Source: Variovorax sp. J22P240 | GTDB taxonomy: Bacteria; Pseudomonadota; Gammaproteobacteria; Burkholderiales; Burkholderiaceae_C | NCBI RefSeq assembly: GCF_030316855.1 | Contig: NZ_JASZYR010000003.1 | Coordinates: 186,001-250,000, forward strand | Direction: 5' to 3' | DNA length: 64,000 bases | In this document: positions 7,644-15,390 of the stretch, piece by piece | Layout: every line of letters begins with the position of its first letter | Numbering within the stretch: the first letter of the stretch is position 1 | Position numbers and translations under genes: made by a program | Notes under the pieces: model-generated | What the model was told of the DNA's origin: nothing | The model's database searches: none | What the model saw: the letters and a program-made list of their open reading frames with translations, nothing else

Positions 7644-8732
7644 CTAAATGCCTTGTGGCTTGCGAAGGGTTTGCATCCGATCAACCGCGTGCACCTTGAT
7701 CTTGCGCACCTCCGACCCCTGCCGCACGGTCAGTTCGACATCCGCGTCCGCGTCCGGCCGCTTCCACAGCTGCTTGTAGAAAGCCTCCAGCGTCGTGACC
7801 TGGATGCCGTCGATCTCCAGCACCACGTCACCGGGCCGCAAGCCGGCTTCGAGCGCGGGTCCGGAGCGATCGACCCGAACAATCTCGACGTGACCGCCGC
7901 GCTCCGACGATGACAGGCCCAGCCACGGCCGGACGCTAGCGCGCGTCTTGCCGGTGGACTGCATCTCCGCAAGGACTGGGCGCAGCAGGTCGACCGGCAC
8001 GAACATGTTGCCGGGCAGGGTTTGCTCCGGCCCGGCGGCTTCCAGCACGAACAGGCTGCCGATGCCGAGCAATTCGCCGTCGGCGTTGAAGAGCGATGCG
8101 CCGCTGTGGTTGGCAACCGGCGGGCTCGTGAAGATCGCCGCCTCGATGTGATATTCCCAATAGCCCGAGAAGGCACGCGTGCCGACCAGGCGCGTGAAGC
8201 CCACTTCCGTGCCGCTACTGCTGCCGGTCGCAACGAGCAGAGGTTGCCCCGTGTTCAGGCTGGATACGCCGGCCAGCGGAACGGGCTCTACACCCCGCAG
8301 CGGCACCAGCGGACGCACCAGTCCGAATCCGGTGGCGAGGTCGTAGGCCACCTGGCGCGCGGGCAGGACGCGTTCATCTTGGGTGACCACCTGGATGGTT
8401 TCGGCTTCGAGCAGCAGGTAGCCGATGGTGAGGATGAGCCCGTCGGGGCCGATCACCACACCCGATCCCGAGCGCCGCTGGCCCAGGCTCTCAGCCGAGG
8501 TGGCGCCTTCGGTCGCGGTGACGTTGAGTGCGACGACCGCATCGCCCGCGCGCTTGAGCGCCCGGATCTGCGCGTTGGACGATGCACTCTCCGGCGCATT
8601 GGCCGCCTGCGCGGCGGGAAGACTGGAGAAGAGCAGGGCGCTTGCCGCGAGCAGGCATCCGACCCATCGGGTGCGAGCGCAAGATAACCAGTCGGCCCGC
8701 GAAGATCGAACAACTGATCCTTGAACTTGCAT
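7644..8732 (-). CDS. HtrA-like (S1C) PDZ protein with degenerate protease site
   Basis: The 362-residue protein has an N-terminal signal peptide (ALLFSSLPAAQA, cleavage near residue 43), a trypsin-like HtrA domain and a C-terminal PDZ domain (PALEAGLRPGDVVLEIDG). The fold markers are clear (GSGVVIGPDGLILT), but the catalytic triad is damaged. The histidine position reads LTIGYLLLE instead of the usual LTNNHVV. The aspartate region reads DLATGFGLVRP instead of TDLAVLK. The serine region reads NHSGASLFN in place of GNSGGPL, keeping only Ser. It is therefore probably a periplasmic pseudoprotease or binding protein. It is transcribed away from the EamA gene region, with an 85-bp gap. Confidence 0.88.
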   Translation of the reverse strand: MQVQGSVVRSSRADWLSCARTRWVGCLLAASALLFSSLPAAQAANAPESASSNAQIRALKRAGDAVVALNVTATEGATSAESLGQRRSGSGVVIGPDGLILTIGYLLLEAETIQVVTQDERVLPARQVAYDLATGFGLVRPLVPLRGVEPVPLAGVSSLNTGQPLLVATGSSSGTEVGFTRLVGTRAFSGYWEYHIEAAIFTSPPVANHSGASLFNADGELLGIGSLFVLEAAGPEQTLPGNMFVPVDLLRPVLAEMQSTGKTRASVRPWLGLSSSERGGHVEIVRVDRSGPALEAGLRPGDVVLEIDGIQVTTLEAFYKQLWKRPDADADVELTVRQGSEVRKIKVHAVDRMQTLRKPQGI

Positions 8733-8817
8733 GGCCGCGCTCCTTGGAACGATGGTCCCCCATGGTGCGCCCCCGAAGCCGCGCTCGCAAGTCCGCTTCA
8801 GCGCGAAGCAGCGTGCG

Positions 8818-9768
8818 TCATTGCGGCTTCAGTGCTGGCCGCGCGGCCGGCAGTTCGTCGCGGGTCACCAGCCAGATGCCCCCGCACACCAGCAGCAGCG
8901 CCAGTCCGTTCTTCCATTCCAGGAAACTCTCGTTCAGGAAGAACGCCGACAGCAGGGTGCCGAAGACCGGCACCATGAAGTTGAACACCGCGACCATGCT
9001 CACGCGGTTGTACTTGAGCAGGGTGGTCCACAGCGAGAAGGCAGCGGACGACAGCACGACCAGATAGCCCAGCAAGGCCAGCGCAGCCGGCGTCGGGCTG
9101 CCGAGCGTTCCGCCCATGGCAAAGCCGATCACCAGCAGCGCGGCGCCACCGATCGCCAGTTGATAGCCCGTGAGCACGACCGAATCGATCCGCTGCGAGA
9201 GCTTCTTGCCGTAGATGCTGGCCGCAGACAGCACGAGCGCCGCCATCACCACCGAGCCTTCCCCCAGGAGAGTGAAGTCGAACTGCATCAGGCCGCTGCC
9301 AAAGTTCACCACCATCACGCCGACGAAGCCCACCAGGCAGCCGAGCACCTTGTTGAAGCTGAGCCGGTCGTTGTGATAGATGAAGTGCGCCAGCAGCACG
9401 CTGAAGAAGGTGCCGGTGGCATTCATGATCGAGCTTTTGACGCCGGTCGTGTGCGCCAGCCCGAGGTAGAAGAACAGGTATTGCAAGCTGGTCTGCGTCA
9501 GGCCCAGCAGGGTCACCTGTCCCACGGTGCGCCGGTCGAAAGGAAAGACGTTCTTCCCGCCCAGCGCCGCCACCCCTAACAGCACCAGCCCCGCGAAGAG
9601 AAAGCGGTAGCCCGCAAAGACGAGCTGCGAGGGAATGTCGCCCGGCGCGATGTCGAACATCGCGTAGCCGTTCTTGATGGCAGGATAGGCGCTGCCCCAC
9701 AGCAAGCAGCACAGCGAAGCGAGAAGAAAGACGACCTTGCGGTGGGTGAAGAAGGCACGGCTGTTCAC
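8818..9768 (-). CDS. EamA/DMT-family inner-membrane transporter
   Basis: A 10-helix drug/metabolite-superfamily permease of 316 residues made of two EamA repeats; members export amino acids, metabolites or drugs. The first helix (VVFLLASLCCLLWGSAYPAIK) and the repeat-2 block (GYLVVLSSAAFSLWTTLLKYN) are typical. The start is GTG at 9768; no strong ribosome site directly precedes it, but an 18-codon upstream reading frame with a good site ends in a GTGA overlap with it, so it may be translated by coupling. The substrate cannot be told from sequence. Confidence 0.9.
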   Translation of the reverse strand: MNSRAFFTHRKVVFLLASLCCLLWGSAYPAIKNGYAMFDIAPGDIPSQLVFAGYRFLFAGLVLLGVAALGGKNVFPFDRRTVGQVTLLGLTQTSLQYLFFYLGLAHTTGVKSSIMNATGTFFSVLLAHFIYHNDRLSFNKVLGCLVGFVGVMVVNFGSGLMQFDFTLLGEGSVVMAALVLSAASIYGKKLSQRIDSVVLTGYQLAIGGAALLVIGFAMGGTLGSPTPAALALLGYLVVLSSAAFSLWTTLLKYNRVSMVAVFNFMVPVFGTLLSAFFLNESFLEWKNGLALLLVCGGIWLVTRDELPAARPALKPQ

Positions 9769-9821
9769 GCGCGCGCTCCCCAGACCTCGTGGCTGCCTCT
9801 CCGTCCGGACGGTTCATTCAT
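9765..9821 (-). CDS. Possible 18-residue leader peptide coupled to the EamA transporter
   Basis: An ATG at 9821 preceded by GGGAGA at a proper distance opens a short frame MNEPSGRRGSHEVWGARA. Its TGA stop overlaps the GTG start of the transporter in GTGA (9765-9768). This layout fits termination-reinitiation: ribosomes finishing the leader would start the transporter, which lacks a good site of its own. No family is recognised; expression is inferred. Confidence 0.4.
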   Translation of the reverse strand: MNEPSGRRGSHEVWGARA

Positions 9822-9856
9822 CGTTGTTCTCCCTGAAAACGCGTTCTGCCAGTCAT

Positions 9857-9869
9857 GTTGTCGTACAAC
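9857..9869. promoter_or_regulatory. Palindrome GTTGT-N3-ACAAC, candidate GntR-type operator
   Basis: A perfect 5-bp inverted repeat with three central bases, 88 bp upstream of the EamA start. GntR/FadR-type repressors typically bind TTGT-N3-ACAA sites, so this may control the transporter. No GntR gene is in the window, which leaves the regulator unidentified. Confidence 0.35.
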
Positions 9870-10279
9870 AAACCTGCAATTATCGGAGAAACAACAAAGT
9901 CGTCTGACAACCCTGTGCCTGGAGCGCCACGGGTGGCGCTTCCGACACACATGCGCCTCCGCTCGGCGCTCTGTCACGGAACTGAAATAGCAACTGTCGT
10001 GCCAGATCGGTTAGAATCTGGGGTTCGTTTCGATACCACGACGAAGCACTTCGTCACCTCGCCGGCTGGCCTGGAATTTCCGGGCCCTTTCATTTCAAGC
10101 CGGCTCATACAGTGTGTTGGAGCGCCAGACCCGGCGCCCATGATTGCCACCACTGCCTTCGTACTTGTTGAAGCGAACAGCGCGCTGTCCGCTCCGGTGG
10201 GCGCCATTTCCGGCCGGCCTGCGCTCGTTTTTTCAATTGATTTCAGCGTTTCGCGGCGTCGCGGAGCGCAAGGCTTTTC
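9870..10279 (+). promoter_or_regulatory. Gene-free region with possible promoter and long structured 5' leader of the infA2-dbpA operon
   Basis: This stretch has no convincing gene. A -10-like TAGAAT (10012-10017) would start a leader of about 255 nt before the first gene of the operon. The leader has an outer inverted repeat GGCGCCCA (10133-10140) with TGGGCGCC (10198-10205), and inside it a near-perfect hairpin with arms GCGAACAGC and GCTGTCCGC. Just before the first ATG comes a T-rich segment. Long structured leaders are typical of cold-shock genes. The -35 element is weak, and nothing else is seen in 9870-10011. Confidence 0.35.
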
Positions 10280-10528
10280 ATGGACATCATTCAACACAGC
10301 ATTGCAGTGGGCAAGTACCTTGTCTCACCGCTCATCAAGGATCTGGACGACGGCCGTTTCTCGGCTTCCGTGTCGATCCGTTCCGGCCGCGGCAGCGGCA
10401 TGCACGACCGCGTCATGCGCTTCACGCCGCGCTTCGGCAGCCATGCCGCCGCGGTGCGCTATGCCGTCGACCAGGGCCTGGGCTGGGTGCGCGATCGCAC
10501 GGCCCCGCATGCGCGTTGCGCCGCTTGA
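10280..10528 (+). CDS. Small conserved protein at the head of the infA2-dbpA operon
   Basis: An 82-residue protein beginning MDIIQHSIAVGKYLVSPL, with a conserved-looking core GRFSASVSIRSGRGSG and MRFTPRFGSHAAAVRYA. No signal peptide or membrane segment. Homologues, as remembered, occur at the same place in other Comamonadaceae, beside infA and a DEAD-box helicase gene, which suggests an RNA- or cold-related role. The function is not known. The ATG follows AAGGC only, a weak ribosome site. Confidence 0.7.
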   Translation: MDIIQHSIAVGKYLVSPLIKDLDDGRFSASVSIRSGRGSGMHDRVMRFTPRFGSHAAAVRYAVDQGLGWVRDRTAPHARCAA

Positions 10529-10582
10529 ACAGCGCCCCCGATTTCCTATCCAATCACGACAACCATTTTCAAAAGGTAATTC

Positions 10583-10855
10583 ATGCCCAAGGAAGAACTG
10601 ATCGAAATGAACGGCGCAGTGACCGAAGTGCTGCCTGACTCGCGCTACCGCGTGACGCTCGACAACGGCCACCAGCTCATCGCCTACAGCGGCGGCAAGA
10701 TGCGCAAGCACCACATCCGCATCCTGGCCGGCGACAAGGTGTCGCTGGAGCTGTCGCCCTACGACCTGACCAAGGGGCGCATCACGTTCCGCCACTTGGA
10801 ACGCCGTGGTCCCCCGCCCGTGAACAGCGGCGGCAACAACTCGCAGCGCCGCTGA
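10583..10855 (+). CDS. infA: Translation initiation factor IF-1 (second-type copy)
   Basis: IF-1 binds the ribosomal A site during initiation and is an S1/OB-fold protein. The sequence shows the IF-1 hallmarks: [20 protein letters not shown], then [16 protein letters not shown] and LTKGRITFR. At 90 residues it is longer than the usual 72, with a basic Gln/Arg-ending tail (NNSQRR). Burkholderiales often have one infA in the ribosomal-protein operon and a second next to a DEAD-box helicase gene; this is the second kind. It sits 54 bp after the small protein and 8 bp before dbpA, so all three should be co-transcribed. Confidence 0.95.
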   Translation: MPKEELIEMNGAVTEVLPDSRYRVTLDNGHQLIAYSGGKMRKHHIRILAGDKVSLELSPYDLTKGRITFRHLERRGPPPVNSGGNNSQRR

Positions 10856-10863
10856 TCCTCGCA

Positions 10864-12258
10864 GTGACCGGTTCCGCCACCGACTTCGCCACGCTGCCAC
10901 TTTCGCCACAGACGCTGGCGAACCTGACGCAGCTCGGCTATCTGCAGATGACGCCGATCCAGGCGGCCAGCCTGCCCGTGGCGCTGCTCGGCAAGGACCT
11001 CATCGCGCAGGCCAAGACGGGCAGCGGCAAGACCGCCGCCTTTGCGCTGGCGCTGCTGGCCAACCTCAATCCGCGGCGCTTCGCGGTGCAGGCCATGGTG
11101 CTCTGCCCAACGCGCGAACTCGCCGACCAGGTGACCACGGAAATCCGCCGTCTCGCACGGGCCGAGGAAAACATCAAGGTCGTCACGCTGTGCGGCGGTG
11201 TCGCATTGCGCGGCCAGCTCGCCAGCCTCGAACACGGCGCGCACATCGTCGTCGGCACGCCGGGCCGCATCATGGACCACCTCGACCGCGGCAGCCTCGA
11301 TCTCGAAGCGCTCAACACGCTGGTGCTCGACGAAGCCGACCGCATGCTCGACATGGGCTTCTTCGACGACATCGCCAAGGTCGCGCGGCTGTGCCCCAAG
11401 GAGCGCCAGACGCTGCTGTTCTCGGCCACCTACCCCGAAGGCATCGCCAAGCTCAGCGCGCAGTTCATGAAGAGCCCGCAGCAGATCACGGTACAGGCCC
11501 AGCATGACGGCGCCAAGATCCGCCAGCGCTGGTACGAGGTGAAGGACAGCGAGCGGCTCCACACCGTGAGCCTGCTGCTGAACCACTTCCGCCCGCTCAG
11601 CTCGCTCGCCTTCTGCAACACCAAGCAGCAATGCCGCGACCTCGTGCAGGTGCTGCAGGCGCAGGGCTTCAGTGCGCTGGCGCTGTTCGGCGAGCTCGAA
11701 CAGCGCGAACGCGACCAGGTGCTGGTGCAGTTCGCCAACCGCAGCTGCTCCGTACTGGTCGCCACCGATGTGGCGGCACGCGGCCTCGACATCGCCCAGC
11801 TCGAGGCGGTGATCAACGTCGACGTGACGCCCGACCCCGAGATCCACATCCACCGCATCGGCCGCACCGGTCGCGGCGATGCAGAAGGCCTGGCGCTGAG
11901 CCTCGCCGGCATGGACGAGATGGGCAGCGTCGGAAAAATCGAACAATTGCAGGGCCGCGAATCCGAATGGCACCCCGTCGGCGAACTCGCCGGCGACCCG
12001 ACCCCGCTGCAGCCGCCGATGGCCACGCTGCAGATCGTCGGCGGCCGCAAGGAGAAGATCCGCGCGGGCGACGTGCTGGGTGCGCTGACCGGCGAGGCCG
12101 GCTTCACCAAGGAGCAGGTCGGCAAGATCAACGTCAACGAGTTCTCCACTTACGTGGCGGTCGACCGGCGAATTGCGCGCGAGGCCGTTCACAAGCTTTC
12201 CACCGGCCGCGTCAAGGGCAAGACCGTCAAAGTACGGCTGCTCGACGATGTGGCTTAA
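10864..12258 (+). CDS. dbpA: ATP-dependent RNA helicase DbpA
   Basis: A DEAD-box helicase that acts in 50S ribosome assembly and recognises hairpin 92 of 23S rRNA. Visible motifs in order: Q motif (MTPIQAASLP), I (AKTGSGKT), Ia (PTRELA), Ib (TPGR), II (DEAD), III (SAT), V (ARGLDIA) and VI (HRIGRTGR). The C-terminal part (QIVGGRKEKIRAGDVLGAL and on) is the DbpA RNA-binding domain, which separates it from RhlE or SrmB. The start is GTG at 10864, 8 bp after infA. 464 residues, normal for the family. Confidence 0.95.
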   Translation: MTGSATDFATLPLSPQTLANLTQLGYLQMTPIQAASLPVALLGKDLIAQAKTGSGKTAAFALALLANLNPRRFAVQAMVLCPTRELADQVTTEIRRLARAEENIKVVTLCGGVALRGQLASLEHGAHIVVGTPGRIMDHLDRGSLDLEALNTLVLDEADRMLDMGFFDDIAKVARLCPKERQTLLFSATYPEGIAKLSAQFMKSPQQITVQAQHDGAKIRQRWYEVKDSERLHTVSLLLNHFRPLSSLAFCNTKQQCRDLVQVLQAQGFSALALFGELEQRERDQVLVQFANRSCSVLVATDVAARGLDIAQLEAVINVDVTPDPEIHIHRIGRTGRGDAEGLALSLAGMDEMGSVGKIEQLQGRESEWHPVGELAGDPTPLQPPMATLQIVGGRKEKIRAGDVLGALTGEAGFTKEQVGKINVNEFSTYVAVDRRIAREAVHKLSTGRVKGKTVKVRLLDDVA

Positions 12259-12292
12259 TTATGTCCTTCGATTTCTTTTTACCGAGCTTTCC

Positions 12293-12463
12293 ATGCCCAA
12301 GAAAATCCGCACCGAGGCAGACCGCATTGCCACCCCCCGACCCGTTCCGACGCCCGGCTACAACGTTCCCAAGGCGGGCGGTGGCCAGAAGGTCAGCCTG
12401 GAGCGCGGCACCGCAACCCGCAGCAAGAAGAACCCTGGCAAGCGGCCCAAGAAGGGCGGCTGA
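12293..12463 (+). CDS. Small basic protein, unknown
   Basis: A 56-residue, Lys/Arg/Gly/Pro-rich protein starting MPKKIRTEADRIATPRP and ending GKRPKKGG. It has no hydrophobic segment, looks disordered, and could bind nucleic acid. It follows dbpA by 34 bp and precedes a strong terminator, so it is probably the last gene of the cold-type operon. The ATG at 12293 is chosen because the longer reading overlaps dbpA in another frame. Function unknown. Confidence 0.6.
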   Translation: MPKKIRTEADRIATPRPVPTPGYNVPKAGGGQKVSLERGTATRSKKNPGKRPKKGG

Positions 12464-12498
12464 TCGCGCATAGCGCCTTGTGAGCCTCGGCTCCCGAC

Positions 12499-12523
12499 AA
12501 AACGCGCCTTCGGGCGCGTTTTT
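12499..12523 (+). terminator. Rho-independent terminator
   Basis: A 10-bp perfect stem, AAAACGCGCC with GGCGCGTTTT, closed by a TTCG tetraloop and followed by a T run. It ends the infA2-dbpA-small-protein operon. Confidence 0.9.
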
Positions 12524-12546
12524 CATTTGGACCCTTCCGCAGCATC

Positions 12547-12870
12547 ATGTCCGACGACTACCAGATCGACATCCCGCCCTCGTTCTTCGCGGTGTTCACC
12601 GACGCCAGGCAGCGCCTGAGCGAGCCGATCGCCGTCGTGCGCGAGCGCTACGAAGTCTGCGAGGACCTCGCCAATCATCTGGTGCAGCACGCGCAGATCC
12701 TGCACCACGTCGAGGTGCCGTCGGAGGACGAGATCCTGCGGCGAATCCTCGCAGGACTGGCATCGCCCGATGCCGGCGTGTCGGCGGCGGAAGCGCAATG
12801 GATCGTGCGCCGGCTCGCCGAGTTGCTCGGCTGGGCGTGCCCACCGCTCGACGACGAACCCGCCGCCTGA
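12547..12870 (+). CDS. Conserved small protein, unknown function
   Basis: A 107-residue acidic protein, MSDDYQIDIPPSFFAVF at the start and EAQWIVRRLAELLGW near the end, with no signal peptide or membrane helix. Similar proteins appear in other Comamonadaceae, sometimes labelled as chaperone-related without clear support. It follows the terminator at 12499-12523, so it must have its own promoter or rely on readthrough. It is convergent with the TetR gene six bases away. No function is assigned. Confidence 0.65.
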   Translation: MSDDYQIDIPPSFFAVFTDARQRLSEPIAVVRERYEVCEDLANHLVQHAQILHHVEVPSEDEILRRILAGLASPDAGVSAAEAQWIVRRLAELLGWACPPLDDEPAA

Positions 12871-12876
12871 AGACGC

Positions 12877-13644
12877 TCAGGCCGCCGCGCGCTTCGCCTT
12901 CTTTGCCGGTGCCGCCGCCTTGGCCCGCGCAGCCGTCACGGCGTCCGTGGACGGGATCATTGGAGGGAAGGGCGGCAGTGCCCGCTGGGCCACCCGCTTC
13001 GCCTCGGCCCATTCCATGCCGAGGCCCCGCAGCACACAGCTCGCTACTTCACGGCCGTGCAACGCCGGCACGCCGCCGAGGGACACGGTGCGCATCGCCT
13101 GCTGCACGGTGCCGTTGATCAGGTCCATGGCCGCCGTCTCGCCTGGAACGCGAAAGGCCTTCTGCTTCACCCCGAGCCGCAGGTCGGCCAGCACGTAATC
13201 GCGGATTTCCAGCAGCATCTCCGGCGCCGCGGCCGAGACCTCCAGCATCATCCGCGCCCATTCCGGGCTCTGCTCGGCCAGCCAGATGTAGCGCTGTATT
13301 CCGATCGCCATACGCTGTGAGCCTTCCGCGACGCCCTGCTGGCTGTCGGTGATGCGGCGGCACAAGGTGTGCGCCAGCAGCAGGGCGACCGCCCTCGCCA
13401 CCTCTTCCTTCGTCTTGAAGTGGTTGTAGACCGTACCGGTCGTCATGCTCGCCGTCGTCGCGATTTCCTGCATCGTCGCGTCGCCATAGCCCCGCATGCT
13501 GAACACCCGGATCGCCGCCTGCACGAGCTGCAGCCGCGTGCGCTGGCGCTTGAGCAGGCCGGGCCGAGGCGCCCACACGCTTTCGGCCAAGACCTCTGGC
13601 AAAAGTGATATTGACCCTGCGCCAAAATTTACGCCATCATTCAT
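12877..13644 (-). CDS. TetR-family transcriptional regulator
   Basis: A 255-residue repressor-type protein. The DNA-binding helix-turn-helix is clear: LVQAAIRVFSMRGYGDATM, then TGTVYNHFKTKEE. The ligand domain follows. It ends in an Ala/Lys tail (RAKAAAPAKKAKRAAA) that is unusual for TetR and echoes the TopB linker. The start at 13644 (MNDGVNFG) leaves 53 bp to the divergent dioxygenase remnant and is preferred to longer readings that would cover that intergenic region. It probably once controlled the dioxygenase / cytochrome operon. Confidence 0.88.
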   Translation of the reverse strand: MNDGVNFGAGSISLLPEVLAESVWAPRPGLLKRQRTRLQLVQAAIRVFSMRGYGDATMQEIATTASMTTGTVYNHFKTKEEVARAVALLLAHTLCRRITDSQQGVAEGSQRMAIGIQRYIWLAEQSPEWARMMLEVSAAAPEMLLEIRDYVLADLRLGVKQKAFRVPGETAAMDLINGTVQQAMRTVSLGGVPALHGREVASCVLRGLGMEWAEAKRVAQRALPPFPPMIPSTDAVTAARAKAAAPAKKAKRAAA

Positions 13645-13697
13645 TTTTGCACGTACAGTCCATTTTTGGTCGATCCATCCATCTGAGAGAGTTTGCC

Positions 13698-14380
13698 ATG
13701 CGTCCTGATCTCCGCCTCGGCTATCTGGTCTTTGAAGTCCGCCGGATTCCACGATGGATGGCGTTCTGCGAGCAAATGCTCGGGCTACCCGCACCGGTGA
13801 GCAACGCGGACGGCAGCTTCGGCTGGCAACTCGACGAGGCCAGCCAGCGGCTGATCGTGCAGGAGGGCGAGGCGGACGATCTCGGCGCGCTGGGCCTGGA
13901 ATGCTCGAGCGATGAGGTGCTAGCGCCGGCAACCGCACCCTTCGAATCTGCCGACTTCCCAGAAGGCTTTCGCACCGGCGATCTCGGCCTGGGCCATGCG
14001 GTACTGGTCGCGCACGACATCGCGGCCATGGAGTTCTTCTACGTCGACCTGCTGGGCTTCGGCGTGACCGAGCGGCTGTGCGACATCGGCCGGGGCTTCG
14101 AGCGCGCCCGGCGCCACAAGGTGCCGCTGAGCCTGGAACTGGGGCAGCACCCTGATCCGGACGGCACCTTCTCCTTCTACGGCGCCACGCCGTCGGGCTT
14201 CGATTTCGAGATCGGCGCGGGCACGCAGACCATCGACCCGGCCGGCTGGGAGATCCACCACACCCACGTCACCAGCACTTGGGCCACGAGCCGAAGCTGC
14301 GGCTGCAGCTAAAGATGGCCGCGGGCCTGATCGCCCAGAAGGTTTCCGGCGCGCCGCGCGCGACAAAGGAGCTGACATGA
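13698..14380 (+). pseudogene. Decayed type I extradiol (VOC/BphC-like) dioxygenase
   Basis: The intact reading frame covers 13698-14312 (204 residues), but it looks like a damaged ring-cleavage dioxygenase of about 300 residues. Family landmarks are present in order: LGYLVFEV and FCEQMLGLPAPV, then LGLGHAVLV, then GTFSFYGATPSGFDFEIGAG. Two blocks normally present are missing in frame. One lies between DEVLAPA and FESADFPEGF. The other lies between VTERLCD and GFERARRHKVP and should carry the CNPRHHSLA segment with a metal-binding histidine. Near 14280 one G seems lost: restoring it gives TWGHEPKLRLQL and then a frame that runs to TGA at 14378-14380, overlapping the next gene in ATGA. Sequencing error could explain the frameshift but not the deletions. 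Confidence 0.65.
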
Positions 14381-15297
14381 CCACCACCACCACCTCGACC
14401 GGCAAACGCTGGCTGAAACGCATCGTCATCGCGCTCGTGGCGCTGCTCGCATTCGCTGCGGCCGCCCTCTTCATCGGCGACCAGTTGGCTCGCCACAAGA
14501 TGCAGCGCAAGGTCGAGGTCACGGTCAAGGGCCTTCCCTTCCGCGACGACGCGGCCTCGCTCGAACGCGGACGCTATCTCTTCGCCTCGCGCGGATGCGT
14601 CGACTGCCATGGCGCCAAGGGCGGCGGCGCGGTGTTCGTCGATGACGGCAAGGGCCTGCGGATCGCGGGACCCAACATCAGCCCCGGCCCGGGCAGCGTC
14701 GTCGCGGGCTACACGTCCGAGGACTGGGTGCGCTCGATCCGCCACGGCGTCAACCCGAAAGGCCACGCGCTGATGGTCATGCCCAGCGAGGACTACAACC
14801 GGCTGACCGACGACGACCTGGCTTCGCTGGTCGCCTACATCCGCCGCATGGAGCCCGCGTCGGGCGGGGCCGCCGTGCTCGACCTGCCACTGCCGATGCG
14901 CGCCTTGTACGGCTTCGGGATGATTCACGACGCGGCCTCGAAGATCGACCACACACGGCCGCCCGAGCAACCCGTGCCCGATGGCGTGAACGTGACGCAC
15001 GGCGCCTATGTCGCCAACATGTGCCTGGGCTGCCACGGCGCCAAGCTCAACGGCGGCAAGATCCCCGGCGGCCCGCCGGACTGGCCTGCCGCCGCCAACC
15101 TCACGCCGGGCGAGGGAACCGCGATGACGCGCTATGCCGACGCCGATGCCTTCGCTCGCATGTTCAAGACGGGCAAGCGCCCCGATGGCACGCCGGTGAA
15201 GGTCATGCCCTTCGGATCACTCGGCGCAATGAGCGACATCGACGTGCGAGCCTTGTTCCTCTACCTCAAGACACTGCCGGCGAGTCCGCACGGCTAG
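14377..15297 (+). CDS. Dihaem cytochrome c
   Basis: A 306-residue electron carrier with an N-terminal membrane anchor (IVIALVALLAFAAAALFI) and two haem-binding motifs, CVDCH and CLGCH, each starting a cytochrome c domain with a likely Met ligand downstream (MVMPSED and VMPFG). It should sit on the periplasmic side of the inner membrane and pass electrons from a dehydrogenase. Its ATG overlaps the ancestral stop of the decayed dioxygenase, so they formed one operon. No dehydrogenase partner is next to it. Confidence 0.92.
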   Translation: MTTTTTSTGKRWLKRIVIALVALLAFAAAALFIGDQLARHKMQRKVEVTVKGLPFRDDAASLERGRYLFASRGCVDCHGAKGGGAVFVDDGKGLRIAGPNISPGPGSVVAGYTSEDWVRSIRHGVNPKGHALMVMPSEDYNRLTDDDLASLVAYIRRMEPASGGAAVLDLPLPMRALYGFGMIHDAASKIDHTRPPEQPVPDGVNVTHGAYVANMCLGCHGAKLNGGKIPGGPPDWPAAANLTPGEGTAMTRYADADAFARMFKTGKRPDGTPVKVMPFGSLGAMSDIDVRALFLYLKTLPASPHG

Positions 15298-15390
15298 GCC
15301 TGCGCGCGGGCGTATTGCAATCAGACGCCACGGGCAGGGACACGGCGTGCCCGCAAAATCCGTCTCCACAACATCCAAGGAGACGAACCC

